Source: Sphagnum magellanicum (taxonomy: Eukaryota > Streptophyta > Sphagnopsida > Sphagnales > Sphagnaceae). From it: DNA of 64,000 nt. Shown here piece by piece: positions 10,251 to 22,179 of this stretch; positions within the stretch are counted from its first letter, which is position 1, and each line of letters begins with the position of its first letter. Under the pieces are notes generated by a model. It ran no database searches. It was not told the DNA's origin and saw only the letters and a list, made by a program, of their open reading frames with translations. The stretch is taken from contig CM038911.1 of NCBI GenBank assembly GCA_021904315.1, positions 3,102,501 to 3,166,500 on the forward strand, read 5' to 3'. Both the position numbers and the translations under genes were made by a program.

Positions 10251-13200
10251 TTTGCTTGGTCTCGAGACCCTCTCTTTTTGGTTACATTAGAGTTGATATG
10301 GTGAATTCAGCCAACCTTTGACAAATGGGTTTATTTCCTTCTCCAAAAGCACAAATGTTGAAAACACCATTTGCAAACAATAATAACCGACTCCAAATAA
10401 CATGAACAAATGGGTTAATATGTTGTTTACTCAATTTAATTTTTGTGAGCATAAAATCACTTCTAAGCAAAAAACCTGGGTTCCTAATTAAACTAATACT
10501 CCCTTGAACCCTTGCAAATCACATTAAGGGCATGTAAATACAATGCACATATTAGACATATTGATCATGTAGGAAATTTAATATTAAAAAAAATGGGTTA
10601 CCTAAATTAACCAATTTACATGAAATTTGTTGTAACCTGTGGGGGGTAATGAATGGAACACTTATTGGCTGAAAATCAAATGCCATGTTTTAACCCACTA
10701 AATTAAAAAAGTTAATTTGCGTCACCTGCAAGCAATACAACCCACCCAAATCAAACCAATGCAAAATTTTAACAATGGCAAGTTAAAACAGTTACAGCAT
10801 TAATTCCAGAATCAACCAAATTGATACATTGCTAGAATTAACCATGTAGTGGCCATCTATAATTTATGATATATGACTAAAATCTCATTTCAAAACATTT
10901 TCTTCACATAATGTAGTGGGGCATTTAACCATATAGGTACTTCAAAAGACTCCACCTCAAGTCCTAATGGACCTTAAAATGGTAATTCCATTGATCTATA
11001 TAAATATATATTAGATTTCAAAGATGTGTTCCCAAAATTAAATTGCACAAAGTAACAACTCCACAATCTGCCAATATAACTAAATTCTTTAGTGTTAGTA
11101 TATTGCTATCTACTCTGCAATAGATGTGTGTTTAAATTTGCATGCACTCATGCATATGGTATTACACATACAAATGCTAGCCACTTCAACTTACTCGAGG
11201 AGCTAGTTGGAACATGTGATGTGAAACTAGCCCAAAGCTTGCTAATGATTGTTGTTAATAGAAGATAGTCCACTGTATGATTCAAAAATTTGTAGTTAGA
11301 CAAGTTGGAAGTTTGGGATTGAAGCACTAACAAAGAGAGGTGGTGAAAAACATTATCAAATTTTCACACCAAACAAACCCTAGCCAATGTTTTTTTATAA
11401 TTGATTATATTCAAGTGTTTAACAACTTCTGCATAATGTTCAAAAAATCAAATATCAAATATTATTTGTTTGATGCACACCCCTGCTTGATTTGATTTGC
11501 ATTGAATTTTCACACCTCTGCATAAGCTTGCTAGTTATTCCTCCCAAATTACTTAGTGATAAGGTTCAAACTACAACCAGTTAGTTTGCACATGAAACTT
11601 GTTAGATTGGATGTCAAACCTTTTCCAAACTTGAATATATTTTAGATCTAAAATCTCATCATGTTGCTGCGATTTTGAATTCTGATACATGTGCTTAAAG
11701 GTTCATCAGATTGGACCTTGATGCACATCAACAAGTGCAAAACTTCAAGCTCCAATGTTGATGCAGCTAGCTTACATAACTTTGATGTGTCTTGAAGGGA
11801 CCTAGTCTGCCAACATTGTTATTGTAAAACTCTACTACCAGCTCCATGAAACAAGAGGCCAAACAATAGCTCCAACCAAGAAGCTTGAGTTAAATTAGCT
11901 AATAGACCCTTTCTTAGAGACAGTAGTTCAAATCTGCACATTCATTCCTACCAAACAAATGAAAGTCCATGTTATGGACACATCGGTGAGCTCTCCAATT
12001 CACACACTCCTTGCAGCCAAGTTTTTTTTTCAAAAACATGCGATCATTATCTTACAGGCTTCCAAGCGTGCATCACCATGAAAGTTGACGGATAGGTTGT
12101 ATTTTTGAAGCTACTATGCACACAGTCGCTTGTGGCAAGTTTAGCATCTCAATGATTTGCAACAAATGACATTGAAGTTGAAAGCTTCAGTAGATAGTGC
12201 ACATGATGGGACACTTGACATAACATTGAACTCCTCAAACACACATGCCATAATCAGCACGAGGGAAAGAAACATTTTTTGAGAAAAACAACTACATAAA
12301 CCATTGGATCAAAACGAACGGTAAAGATGCCATTTTAAGGTTCTGGAAGACAGATGAAAAGAAAACATACATTTTTCATAGTGCATCCACATTTTTCAAA
12401 TGAACACTATTTGGTTCTTTGTTGGGTGCTTCAAACAATAGTTCCTTGCATTTGATTCGATTTTGCATTCAACATACATGGAATTTTCAAGTGGGATTTG
12501 TTGGACTTAATTAGGTTGGGTAGTACACAAATGTCTTTGTGACTTCCAAGGGGAAAATTTCTTGGAGATTTTTTAAACTAAAAATTACACATAATGGTGA
12601 AAGGCATCTAAAAAAAGGCCAAACCATGTTCAAGTAAATTTCTAACATCATGGTTAATTTTTCTATACTTTAATATGCAACTTTACCTCATACATCATGT
12701 ACATTAAACCATATTTACATGTCACAAAGGACTCTTGAAATTCTAATGACTCTGAATTTTGATAAAATTTTCAACTTACATATTTTTAATGTTTTGAGTG
12801 CTTTTAAAGTGTGTATAGTGGTTCCCTACCACCCCAAAAAAAATCAATGTAAAAAGGATGATATTGTGCAAATTAAAGGGCTTTTTATAAAATGAAAATT
12901 ATGTGACGCTACACCTATCAAACTTTAATGATATGTTCCTCCAAAAAAATCTTCAAATTGGGCCCATTGATAATTCAATTTACATTTTTCAACATTCAAA
13001 TTAATTGTTAAGCATAAGTTCCCACAATTAACATGACATTTAAATGTTGCCATATAGACATATGTAGAAAGGTTTCTATTTTCACCACTATTTGACAGGG
13101 TTTTTGGCTCCTTTAATCATACTTTTGCCTTCTTTCAAAATTTATGGATGGTTTTGAGAATATAAATGAAAAGAAGCATCAAAATTCATTAACATCAAAT

Positions 13201-13307
13201 CAATTTGTTTGTTGAGAGGATGATGGAAACAAATCACTGGAATAATTTTATTGAATGACAGTAAAACTTGAACAAAATTCATAAAAAAAGACCAAACACC
13301 AATTTGA
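10251..13307. other. Gene-free AT-rich stretch
   Basis: About 3 kb with only short chance open frames. I found no recognisable gene, RNA or repeat boundary. It begins just after the GC-enriched island and ends at the CACTA element at 13308. Confidence 0.5.
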
Positions 13308-14155
13308 CACTACTATGAAACATGGTTTTTCAAACGGTTCAAGTTGACTGATTGGTCATTTTTTACTAATGGACATGTTCATTTTGATTAGAAGTCCAAA
13401 ACATGTATTTTTTGACCAATCAAGTTGACTAGAGTGATTTATTTGACTAATACATCTAGTCAAGTTAAATAACCCTAGTCAAAATGGTCAATGGGTCTTA
13501 ATCAAATGGGACATCTAGTCAAATTGAACATCTTATACCTAGTACATACCTACCTGCTACCTCCCACTTATAATTTTATAACCTACCCACCTACCAACCC
13601 ACCCACCTACCTACCTACCCACCCACCAATCTCCTATAACCTTCCTACCTTCAACCTCATAGTCTTGTAGCAAACTGTTGAAATAAACATGTGAAATAAA
13701 AAAATTGACAAAAGTTGAACACCTTTTGATGGTGTGGTCCATTGGTTTATCATTAGGGAGGTCAAGGGTTCAATTCCTAACATTATAACCTATGTAAATG
13801 TTTAAGGGGCTAAGGTAGGTAGGGTAGGTTAAGTAGGATATACTAGGTTGGGTTAAGGTAGGTCAAGTAGGATAGGGTAGGCTACCACCTACCTACTTAT
13901 TTGCCTGCCCACCTTTTTATGACCTATTTACCTACCAACCTACCACAATTTTTTTCATATGGGTAGAAATTTGATTATTCAAAATGGCTAATCAAATGGT
14001 CCATACTCTGCTAGTAGAAAAAACCACCTTAATCACAGTGAACTTATCGAAATTGACTTGTCCAAAATGATAAAGTGGTCTTTTTGATGCCCGTTCAAAC
14101 TAGCTATTTTCTTACTAGATTTGCTAGTAAAAAAAGACCATGTTTTTTAGTAGTT
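13308..14155. mobile_element. Non-autonomous CACTA element, 848 bp, with TGA target duplication
   Basis: The left end starts CACTACTATGAAACATGG. The right end, read in reverse complement, starts AACTACTAAAAAACATGG. Both are flanked by TGA, the 3-bp target duplication expected for CACTA (En/Spm-type) transposons. Subterminal repeats of ctagtcaa and its complement crowd the first 220 bases. No transposase is encoded. A SINE-like head and a CCTACC-rich block are nested inside (13700-13930). Confidence 0.8.
13700..13930 (+). mobile_element. SINE-like element with tRNA-type promoter and CCTACC/GGTAGG tail
   Basis: An A-box-like tggtccattgg (13735-13745) and a B-box-like ggttcaattcc (13767-13777) stand at a spacing usual for tRNA-derived SINEs. 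Downstream is a ggtaggt/cctacc-rich stretch. A similar head followed by the same type of tail occurs at 23365-23560. I cannot define the 3' end or a target duplication. It is nested in the CACTA element. Confidence 0.45.
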
Positions 14156-14539
14156 TGAACCCAATGACGAATTCCAAATGCAACATAAATTGCAAAGGAA
14201 ACATTACTCCAAACATTTTGTTGTTTCATAATCAATAAGGTTTACAACACCATGGTCATATGATCTTTTGCTCCTAGAGGATTTTGGAGAGGGTAATGAG
14301 GCCATGTGTCGAACAATGTCCTCGGCATATCCCAACAAGTAGTTGCTTGAAAGGGGGTTTGGGAAGAAGTCCTGCAAAGCATAAAATGGAACAAACCAAA
14401 AATGATTAGGTTGGATATTTCTACATAAAATATAGAACATTAGCCTAAAATGAGAGGCATAATAATTATGAAAGAGACAATTAATGATGATTAATGTCAA
14501 CTTACTCACAATCAAGATTGATTCGAGTTTTTTTTTTGA

Positions 14540-16060
14540 GTGGTGAATATGGGGGAGGTCAAGAAGAAAAGCTAGGCTCCAAATTAGGTTTAGATTTCTC
14601 CAAAAGAGGTTTCACAACCTTTTCATATACATCATTGTCAAGTTTCAGCACAAAAACATCACTGCCAATAGATTCATAGGCTCAAATGCAATTCCCTGCA
14701 AAACAATCAAAGAAAATAATATTTTAATCATTAGGCAACACAGATTGTTGTTTTAAGCTTATAAAGAGAAGTCAAGATGACATACCAGTGGATGAATTCA
14801 TGGTGACAACTAGAGAACTAGGACAACTGTAAAGGTGCATAAGAGCCTTCAATGTGGACACTTGCATCTCCTGATCTCCTCTGAATGGTATACCCCTTCT
14901 TGACTTTTCCATTATATCAATGTCTATGCGATTTGGTAGGATATCATCCTCATTCGTAGAAACACCGAGCCTCACCATCTCTAACTGAATTTTTTGAAAC
15001 TGGAATCCACCCATTTGGCAAACAAAAAAGTCACCCAACTTAGTTGAGTTTGCAAGATTGGGAATGATATGAGTTAGTCCAATATGATTCTATGGAATGA
15101 TAGGTAATGTAAATACAATTCAGTAGGGGAATTACCATTTTCCCCTTGATTTCGCTACTCATCCGTAGTAGAAAATTAATTACTGCCCATTTGAAATGGA
15201 TTTCATAGCCATTCGTCTCTAATAAGGATTTGATTTCCTTGAAGATATGAGGGGTCATCATGGAAAATAAGAATTACACCATTCTTTTCCATGTATTTAT
15301 TTGCAAAACCAAATATCTTGGACACATAGTTATTTATGTGACAGTTCCAAGAAGGGACAATAGTGGGAGGTATGGAGATAAGAGGGATTAACAAGTCTGA
15401 AGAAACTTCAGTAATGAGGAGAGTAGGCTTACCAATTGTAGAATCTTGCAAAGTGGAAGGAAAATTATTAATAACTTCCAAAATAGTGCAAATCATGTGA
15501 AATGCACATAAGGAGTTTCCTATTTGTACCTTTAAGAGCATCTTATTGAGTTCATTGAACTGAATGGGCCACGAGCGAGAAGAAACCTTTACTACCACCA
15601 TGTTTGGACAAGAAAGATTACAAGCTTTGACAGTTAGCTACATGAGGGTATCGCTATTACTTGGGAGCTCAATGGATTTGGGATGGGATTTTGAAGAAGA
15701 TCCAAACTAGGATCTGCATCAATATTCAAGAGTTGCCTCTTTTGATGGACAATTTAAGACTGTAAACCTTTTGGGTTTGGAACTAGTTCTTCTTCTTCTA
15801 GATCCTCCTCATCTTGTTTGTCATTTGAGGGTCCAATAGATTGGTCTTTGGTCTTCCTCAACTTTTTTGCATTGTGGCTCTTCTTCCCACCCCTAAAACT
15901 AAAATTAGTTGAAGTGGGCTTGTCAAAATGCACATCCTCAAACTTTTCTTTTAAGTTGCACTTTGACTTTGGGGTACTATTAGCTAGGTAGTTTAAGTAC
16001 CACCCATAGGATGCCAAGTGGCCACTCGACCACTCTTTCAAGAGGTCTTGAGGAGTTTTT
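14540..16060 (-). pseudogene. Methyltransferase-like coding fragments of a dispersed element family
   Basis: Reading leftwards there are several protein-like segments. The first is an acidic/basic linker (16041-15754, with GKKSHNAKKLRKTKD and DEEDLEEEELVP). Next is a segment with ISIPPTIVPSW and FANKYMEKNGVILIFHDD (about 15601-15270). Then comes EIKSLLETNGYEIHFKWAV (near 15240), followed by GIPFRGDQEMQVSTLKALMH and SSLVVTMNSSTG (15040-14772), and finally GSDVFVLKLDNDVYEKVVKP (near 14650-14600). The order resembles a circularly permuted N4/N6 DNA methyltransferase: a weak DPPY-like motif IV, then FRG, then a D-x-F-x-G-like motif I, then a (G)RxxxxLExD-like strand. The key residues are altered, so activity is unlikely. 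Pieces are separated by acceptor-like sequences, suggesting exons. The region looks broken. Its class (host gene or mobile element) is undecided. Confidence 0.4.
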
Positions 16061-16634
16061 TGCTTTAGAATCGCACTAAATCCTAAGAAGCGGAGGCAGG
16101 TTGCAAATTACCTCCTTTGCAAATAGAACATGGGGAAAATACCTATGGTAAGGAAATGGGGTTAAATGTGTGGAATATTGCTCTTGAAGCCAAGTACAGA
16201 ATTAAGCTAGAACATGGAAAGGAAGATATGTCCTTTACTTATAAATCACTTGTTTTAGAGTTTCTTCACCACTAGTATGTTGTTACCAAGTCTTGTTTTT
16301 TAGGATTCCACCTTTCATCTTGAATTCACCATAAAACAAAGACTCCCATAATTCAAGCTTTTAATGACTTATGAAGTTTTCAAGATTCTGAACTTTGACA
16401 CTCTTGAAGATAAATGCACCAAGGTCCGTGACTGTGTTATTAAAAAGCTTCTTAGCCTCCACTTCCAATTACAATGATAACACAAATGCAAAGCCATTAA
16501 CACGAACGCGCAATGAAAAAGCTTTAAAATAATTTTAATGTACAATCAAGATGAACCAGTAGGGTACTTGAAATTAAAATGTTGATTTATGAAGCCATTT
16601 TTCAAAAATGGCATCCAATAACCCGACCTTAGGA
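16061..16634. other. No recognisable gene
   Basis: AT-rich sequence between the methyltransferase-like fragments and repeat R1 copy 2. I see no supportable feature. It may be intron of the minus-strand coding-like unit. Confidence 0.4.
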
Positions 16635-17500
16635 AATCTCTGAGTTTCCCTGAAAACCGATGATGCACCCCCAAACTCCTCAAAAGATTCAAATGCGAGT
16701 TCGAAGGTGAAAACAACCCAAAAAAAAAGAACTAGGGTACGTTCCCTAGCTCGTAACACTTTGGGGGTAAGAGGGGCATGTTGGAGTTCCAGGATGGGGA
16801 CTAGAATGAATTCATAAGTGAATGTTTGAAATGAGATCAACTTGCACAACCAAGAAAAGAGGGAAATTAGTGCAAGTTGAATGGAAGTGGTGTGATAGAC
16901 TTAGTAGGAACAACCTCAAACACAAACTTTACATGGCCCACAACCTTTGGGAAGAAGCACCATTCCCCTCCCTATAGTATACTCTATGCCTTTCCATGGG
17001 GACTACATCCAAATGTCACTTTCCCCAAAGATTCCCAAATGGGAGTCCCAAAACTAGGACTTTTGTTGTCCCAAAACTTTGGACGTTCATATTTTTTTCA
17101 AATCAAATCTATTTTGATAACACAAGGGAAATATCTTATAGCCCTAAAAAGGATCTTTCCAACAGTGTATATCACGCCCAAATCGGACCTCATTTGACCC
17201 TTGCTTTCTAAGGATTTATGGTCGGGAGTCAAATTCCCAATTTGACTCCCACCCTTTCTTTTGATCATAACTCATGCAAATCAGGTTTAAATGAACAATG
17301 TGAGGGTGCTTTAAGCATCTAATCTTCAATAAATTTCTAATGGTGTCTTGGGCAACCAATTTGGTGGTTGTTTGCCTTTTCAACCAAGGCTTTGAACATT
17401 CACAACTCTCACATGAATGCAATTCCCAAAGTGGGAGTGCACTTGGGAGTCATTGGGTTTCATCCCTTGCACTCTCCCCCATTTGTGAAAGTGTGTTTCA
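16635..17500 (-). repeat. Dispersed repeat R1, copy 2 (LTR-like), inverted
   Basis: Read on the minus strand it follows copy 1: cactcccactttggga, then a gagtcaaattgggaatttgactcccgacca block, then gggactcccatttggga, then catttggatgtagtcccc, then ctagtccccatcctgga and a long downstream part that matches copy 1 to gggggtgcatcat. It appears inserted in the minus-strand coding-like unit between 16.0 and 17.6 kb. It has few CpGs and looks old. No open coding region is present. Confidence 0.6.
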
Positions 17501-17599
17501 CACCTAAACACACTTTTGGCCTCATGGGCCATTGCACTTCACATGTAGTCGTGAACCCAATGTTAGGGTTACAACAATCAAAGATTAGTTCCACTACTT

Positions 17600-18760
17600 G
17601 AGCAAGAAAACCTTCTACTTGTTGTTCATTTATGAAAACACAAGCAACTGCAACTTTTCAATCATCATTTTTGGATCAAGATTGATGTTATAATGAACCT
17701 TTACTTGTTGGAGAAATTTAGGGTGAAATGCAAGGTCATGAACGGGCAATCTCTTATGGAACGCTATCATGTGTTCCTTTTGAACATTCTCCATTACCTT
17801 GTTACTTAGTGAAGCTAACATTTCTAGGTTTCAAAAAGCAAGATCTAGAACATCTATATAATACAAATAATGTGCAACATCAACAATAGTCGCAAGTTCC
17901 CTCTACAAAAAAACATTTGGCTCAAAATTAAATGCAATTATTTTAGATAATGGAGTTCATTTAAGAAAAGATTTTGAAAATTTACCTCATACATAAACTC
18001 AAAAAATGCCTCATGCATGAGGCTATTCTAAGTCTTCTTGATTTTATTTTCGCATTTTTTGTATTGGGTATTTGGAATGACCTCTTTGAATTTGTGGAAT
18101 GGAATCATTTTGATGGATTAATGTAGAAGAAATCATGAACAAATGATGGTTTCACGTGGTTTGGATATCAATGGACTTGCAAAGAAAAATAATGTTAAAC
18201 ATGAATAAGACATTGTTTGACATTTATGGAAAAAAAAATAGACATTAATAATGGAAACTCATTTTTTTATGTTAGTCATAGTTGTAAGCAGCTTAACTAG
18301 CCTATTTGTTGTGTCTAGAAGAAATGAATCAACCTTGATGTGCCAATTGGGCTCGTTGGGATGGTTCACATCAATGTATGGTCACCAAGCCTAAAGTCAA
18401 TGATTGTCATCCCAAACATGAAATATTATTTTAGATAGCCAATAAAGATGTGAATCCTCAGCCAAGAATTTTTCAAACTCCACATTCTTCTCTTTCCAAA
18501 GAAAACTCCAAGTATCAATGTGATTGCACACATATTCTTCCTCACCTTACCAGTTTGTTGAGGAAACATAAAATGCCTTCTCACCTTCCCAATAACCCAT
18601 GAAAAACACTTGTTCCATCTTTAACATGTTGATTTTCAAATCTAGCTTAACAATCAACATGGTCAGGAGTCGACACAAAGGGATATTTATCCTTGCTTTA
18701 TTTTTCAAAAGGATTTTGTACTTGTTTAGAACCTCCAAAGTATTTAGCTTATTCTAACGT
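17600..18760 (-). pseudogene. Minus-strand coding-like fragments of unknown family
   Basis: Protein-like segments on the minus strand include VNHPNEPNWHIKVDS and LLDTTNRLVKLLTTMT (near 18370-18290), WSFLWKEKNVEFEKFL (near 18510-18460), IPFHKFKEVIPN (near 18100) and a 63-codon frame at 17821-17630. They are acidic/aromatic and continuous with each other in a way chance frames rarely are. I do not recognise the family. They lie upstream, in transcription order, of the methyltransferase-like pieces and may be an earlier part of the same unit. The region is broken. Confidence 0.35.
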
Positions 18761-19039
18761 TGAATTACTTCTATGGTCCTTTGGCAATTGGACTCCTCCT
18801 ATGATTACATAAATGGGAAATAGTCATCTAGTTGAAAGAGTACAAATTTATCCCTTACAAACAAAAAAAAGAAAATGACAATGTAAGAAAATGAAAAAAC
18901 TAGAGACATTATCCCAGGAAGTTATATGAAGAGGGGAATGTTTCTCAACATTTGGCCTACCACTCGGTGCTAACCATTGAAAGAAAGCTTTTCAATTATG
19001 ATACTAATACTAGTGATAAAACTTCTTGGAATCTTTTTA

Positions 19040-19193
19040 CACTACAACAAAAGGTGTCCTTGCATGCCAAGTGATTTCATTGAATTTTTAGTGAATTCAC
19101 TAGTTATAGTGAATGGGAACCAGTGAAGAAGTAGTGAATTCACTGGTTTAGTGAATGGGGATTAGTGAACTACGCCCACATTTTGTAGTAATG
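19040..19193. mobile_element. CACTA miniature element, 154 bp, with TTA target duplication
   Basis: The left end is CACTACAACAAAAGGTG. The right end in reverse complement is CATTACTACAAAATGTG, matching at 14 of 17 positions. TTA flanks both ends (19037-19039 and 19194-19196). The interior is built from repeated agtgaattcact palindromes and ttagtgaatggg words. It has no coding capacity. Confidence 0.8.
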
Positions 19194-19199
19194 TTAATA

Positions 19200-19575
19200 C
19201 ATCTTTCAAAACATATTTAAATTTTTAAATTTTTTTTAAATGTTTTTTTGTTAAGGTGTCTATTAAAAAATATCCAAAAATATGTCATTAAAAAATATTT
19301 TCAAATTGTGCTTTTAGTGTCAAATTTACTTTAAGTTGTTTTTATGTAGCTTTTAAGCAATGGTTACAAGAGGTTAAAAGTCTTTATACATATTTTTCAC
19401 TCATTAGATTGATTCCAAATTTTTATGACATATACATAATGTATTCAAAATAACATTTTATAAAAAAAATCTATTTATTATTATTTTATTATTTTTACAA
19501 TCCAAAATTCAAAAAATTAAATAATGGTTACGACTACTTTTGGTACATGTTACTATGATTACACCCTACTAGGAT
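19200..19575 (+). repeat. Dispersed repeat R2, copy 1
   Basis: It matches 33830-34195 in order: gttaaggt, ccaaaaatatgtcatt, gcttttaagcaatggttacaag, then aatggttacgactactttt and ending gattacaccctac. Both copies are in the same orientation and gene-free. The family is unknown. Confidence 0.7.
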
Positions 19576-20120
19576 AGTTGGTAGGAAGTATGCTAAATTA
19601 TGTAGAGAATGTTCATCAATTCCATGACATTTGTTATGTTTTGTGTACCTTTATTTGGCCGGCTCATGGAATCATGGCTAACATGCAAGATGGTGGTTAT
19701 GATTATGAAGATTTTAAGGTGGACCATGATTTTGAAAATGAGATGTCTAAGGTGGAAGTAGGGGACAATTTCACAATCATTGTTGATGAGTTAGAGAACG
19801 GAGATCCTTTTTTTGTCATATTACATGATAAAACATTACATAGATGTGAATTACAATCAAAGGTGGTTGGGGGCACGTGTGGTATGAAGGTGACATGATC
19901 ATAGGTGGTGTCTGGTATCAGAAAATGGCAACCCAAAAAGGCCAAACCACTTCATATGTGTTTTTGACTAATTCACCTCTTGCCTTTGCCTACTTTCATT
20001 TGGTGCTAAAGTCAAAAAAATTCCATGCTCCCAAGTGCCATTCGTAAAGGCAATCCTAAGTTCTCCATGCCTTTAGATGTGAAGGAAATACTAATAGCAT
20101 CCATTGAAGATAGAGCAACA
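19576..20120 (+). pseudogene. Plus-strand coding-like fragment of unknown family
   Basis: A 106-codon open frame (19578-19898) contains VEVGDNFTIIVDELENGDPF and FVILHDKTLHRCE. Just after it, other protein-like words follow (EGDMIIGGVWYQKMATQ, SYVFLTNSPLAFAYFHLVL, to about 20025). The composition looks like real protein rather than chance, but I do not recognise the family and the stretch is interrupted. It is flanked by mobile elements and is probably part of one. Confidence 0.35.
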
Positions 20121-21658
20121 TATGTTCATGAGTGAAAAGATTATAAAAAACTACATTGACAAGCTACACTCTATTCCTTGTTTTTTTTGTGTTGTTTTAT
20201 TATTGCTTTGATGAATTTAATTTGTAGTTTGATGTGGTGATAAAATGGGTTTTGAAGTTCTTGCCTTGGGTTCAACGTCTTGATTGCCATCTACTACTTC
20301 TTGTTAGAAAGGGGAGGTAATTGTGTTCCAGATGTCGGAAGTGTGAAGTAGTAATTGTTGACAACTTTCATTATCAAAATATTCAAGTTCAGTGACAAGT
20401 TAGTTTTATCTTTTGTGAAGTCAAATGAGATTATGCAGTAGCATTTATAAGTGATGAAGATTCAATTTTGTGATCTAAGTTTGCTTTTTGTACTATATCA
20501 AAGGAATAAGTTATTTTGTGGGTATTCCAACTCTTCCCATGTTTACTATAATTCTACATATGTTCTTGGTTATGTTAGTGATGTTTAACTATTGAAAATT
20601 TAGTGGTTTTGCTAGGTGTATGTGTACATCAAGTTCTAAAGTTGGGTTTGATGCATAAAAAAACCTAATGTTCAATGGTTAAATAATTCAGATGTCTTCA
20701 TCTTTGTTTAGTTATTCCTTATTTAATGCAGTTTGGGGTATGAAAAAATGTTTGCAAAGGAAACCTTACTCTTTTCTACAATTATTAATCTATGCAATTA
20801 TCAATATAAATGGTCAGTTTGTAATGTTTTCTTTGGCTGTAGGGTGTAAGCATAGTAAAGTATGCCAATTGGTCATCCCTACCGACAAGTAAAAGTAGAT
20901 TTGGAATCTTTTGCATTTTAAGCATTTTAATCATGCCATAAAATTTGGAAAGTGCTTATCACATTAAATAAACCATATATGGGTCATTCTTAATGTATGT
21001 TATTACTTTCATTAATTAATTAATTTACTGCAAGTTTATTATTCTGATTAATACTACACGTTTTAAAAATCAAATTATTCAAATGATGTGTTACTAATGT
21101 TTGAGCCATTATGCACCTTGATACACATTTTTTTAGAAGTTGAAATTTTGGATTATGACAATGTGAAGCCCCTCAAAAATAGGTTTTCCATAAACTCAAA
21201 TTTGGCATCCAAAACATGTTTTTTGATACGATACTAAAGTGCATTGCATGTGTTTAATTCATTAAATCATGCCCCAAACCCTTTCACAATGCAACATATG
21301 AATGAAATTTCCAAATTAATTTTTTTTTATTCACTTTCTCACAACTAAATAAATTGGCAAATTTTGCAAAGTAAATTGAAAGTATGTTCTAAAAAAGGTT
21401 GATACAATTTTTGAGACTTTCAAAAACTTCAACATATCACATTTGATGCCCTCATGTAGTTCAAAAGCATAATCTCATAAAACATCACCTATTTTCTAAT
21501 CTACTTGTCACAAATTTATGTTTTTTTACTTGTGAGGACTACTTTTTTGGTATATTTTAGCATGCTTTCACCCTACAACATGCTCCCATCCAAACTGTAC
21601 CAAAAGTATCAAATAATTTAGATATGGGTAGTGTCTTTTCTATGATGTTGTCTAGGTT
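20121..21658. other. No recognisable gene
   Basis: AT-rich sequence with only short chance frames. It ends at the CACTA terminus at 21659. Confidence 0.45.
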
Positions 21659-21790
21659 CACTACTACAAAAATGGGGTGTAGTTCACTAACTTAAATCAC
21701 TGTGGAACCTTAAAAATGAAATAAGTTCATTGTATTTTACTAATTTCACCCTGGTGAAAGTTATTTCACTATAATATCACTATGTAAACA
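21659..21790 (+). mobile_element. Left end of a CACTA-type element
   Basis: It starts CACTACTACAAAAATGGGG and continues with gtagttcactaac, closely matching the right terminus of the miniature element at 19193 read in reverse complement (ACTACAAAATGTGGGCGTAGTTCACTAA). Subterminal tcact words follow. I found no convincing partner end downstream, so the extent is unknown. It may be a broken or large element containing the satellite at 22.2-22.7 kb. Confidence 0.55.
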
Positions 21791-22179
21791 TCATGTTTCA
21801 TTCCAAGTTAACATAATTCAATATTATAATTTATTATAGTAAATAGGTTTATTTTTATGTTTTCAAAAATATTATATATGTGCTACTTTATGATATACCC
21901 TATATTATTTTAAGCTACTTTAATTATTTTAACTTATACCTTATGTTATTATAAATTATTTTATTCTAAGTATAATAACTTAAAATAATATAAAATAACA
22001 TATAATGACCTAAGGTAAATAAATTAGAATAGAAAATAATAACCTATGAAGAATAATTTAAAATACCCTACAATATAACAACTACCAATACCTATGATAT
22101 TATAACATAGAATATCCAACAATAATTTATAATAAAATAATCACCAATAGTTGTAATATAACATATAATAACCAACAAT

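Noticed and set aside
13735-13777. A functional tRNA gene
   Set aside because: Only A- and B-box-like words are present. No cloverleaf with acceptor and anticodon stems could be formed by eye.
13308-19193. One large CACTA element spanning 13308-19193
   Set aside because: The ends at 13308/14155 and at 19040/19193 each form a closed pair with its own target duplication (TGA and TTA), so two separate small elements explain the data better.
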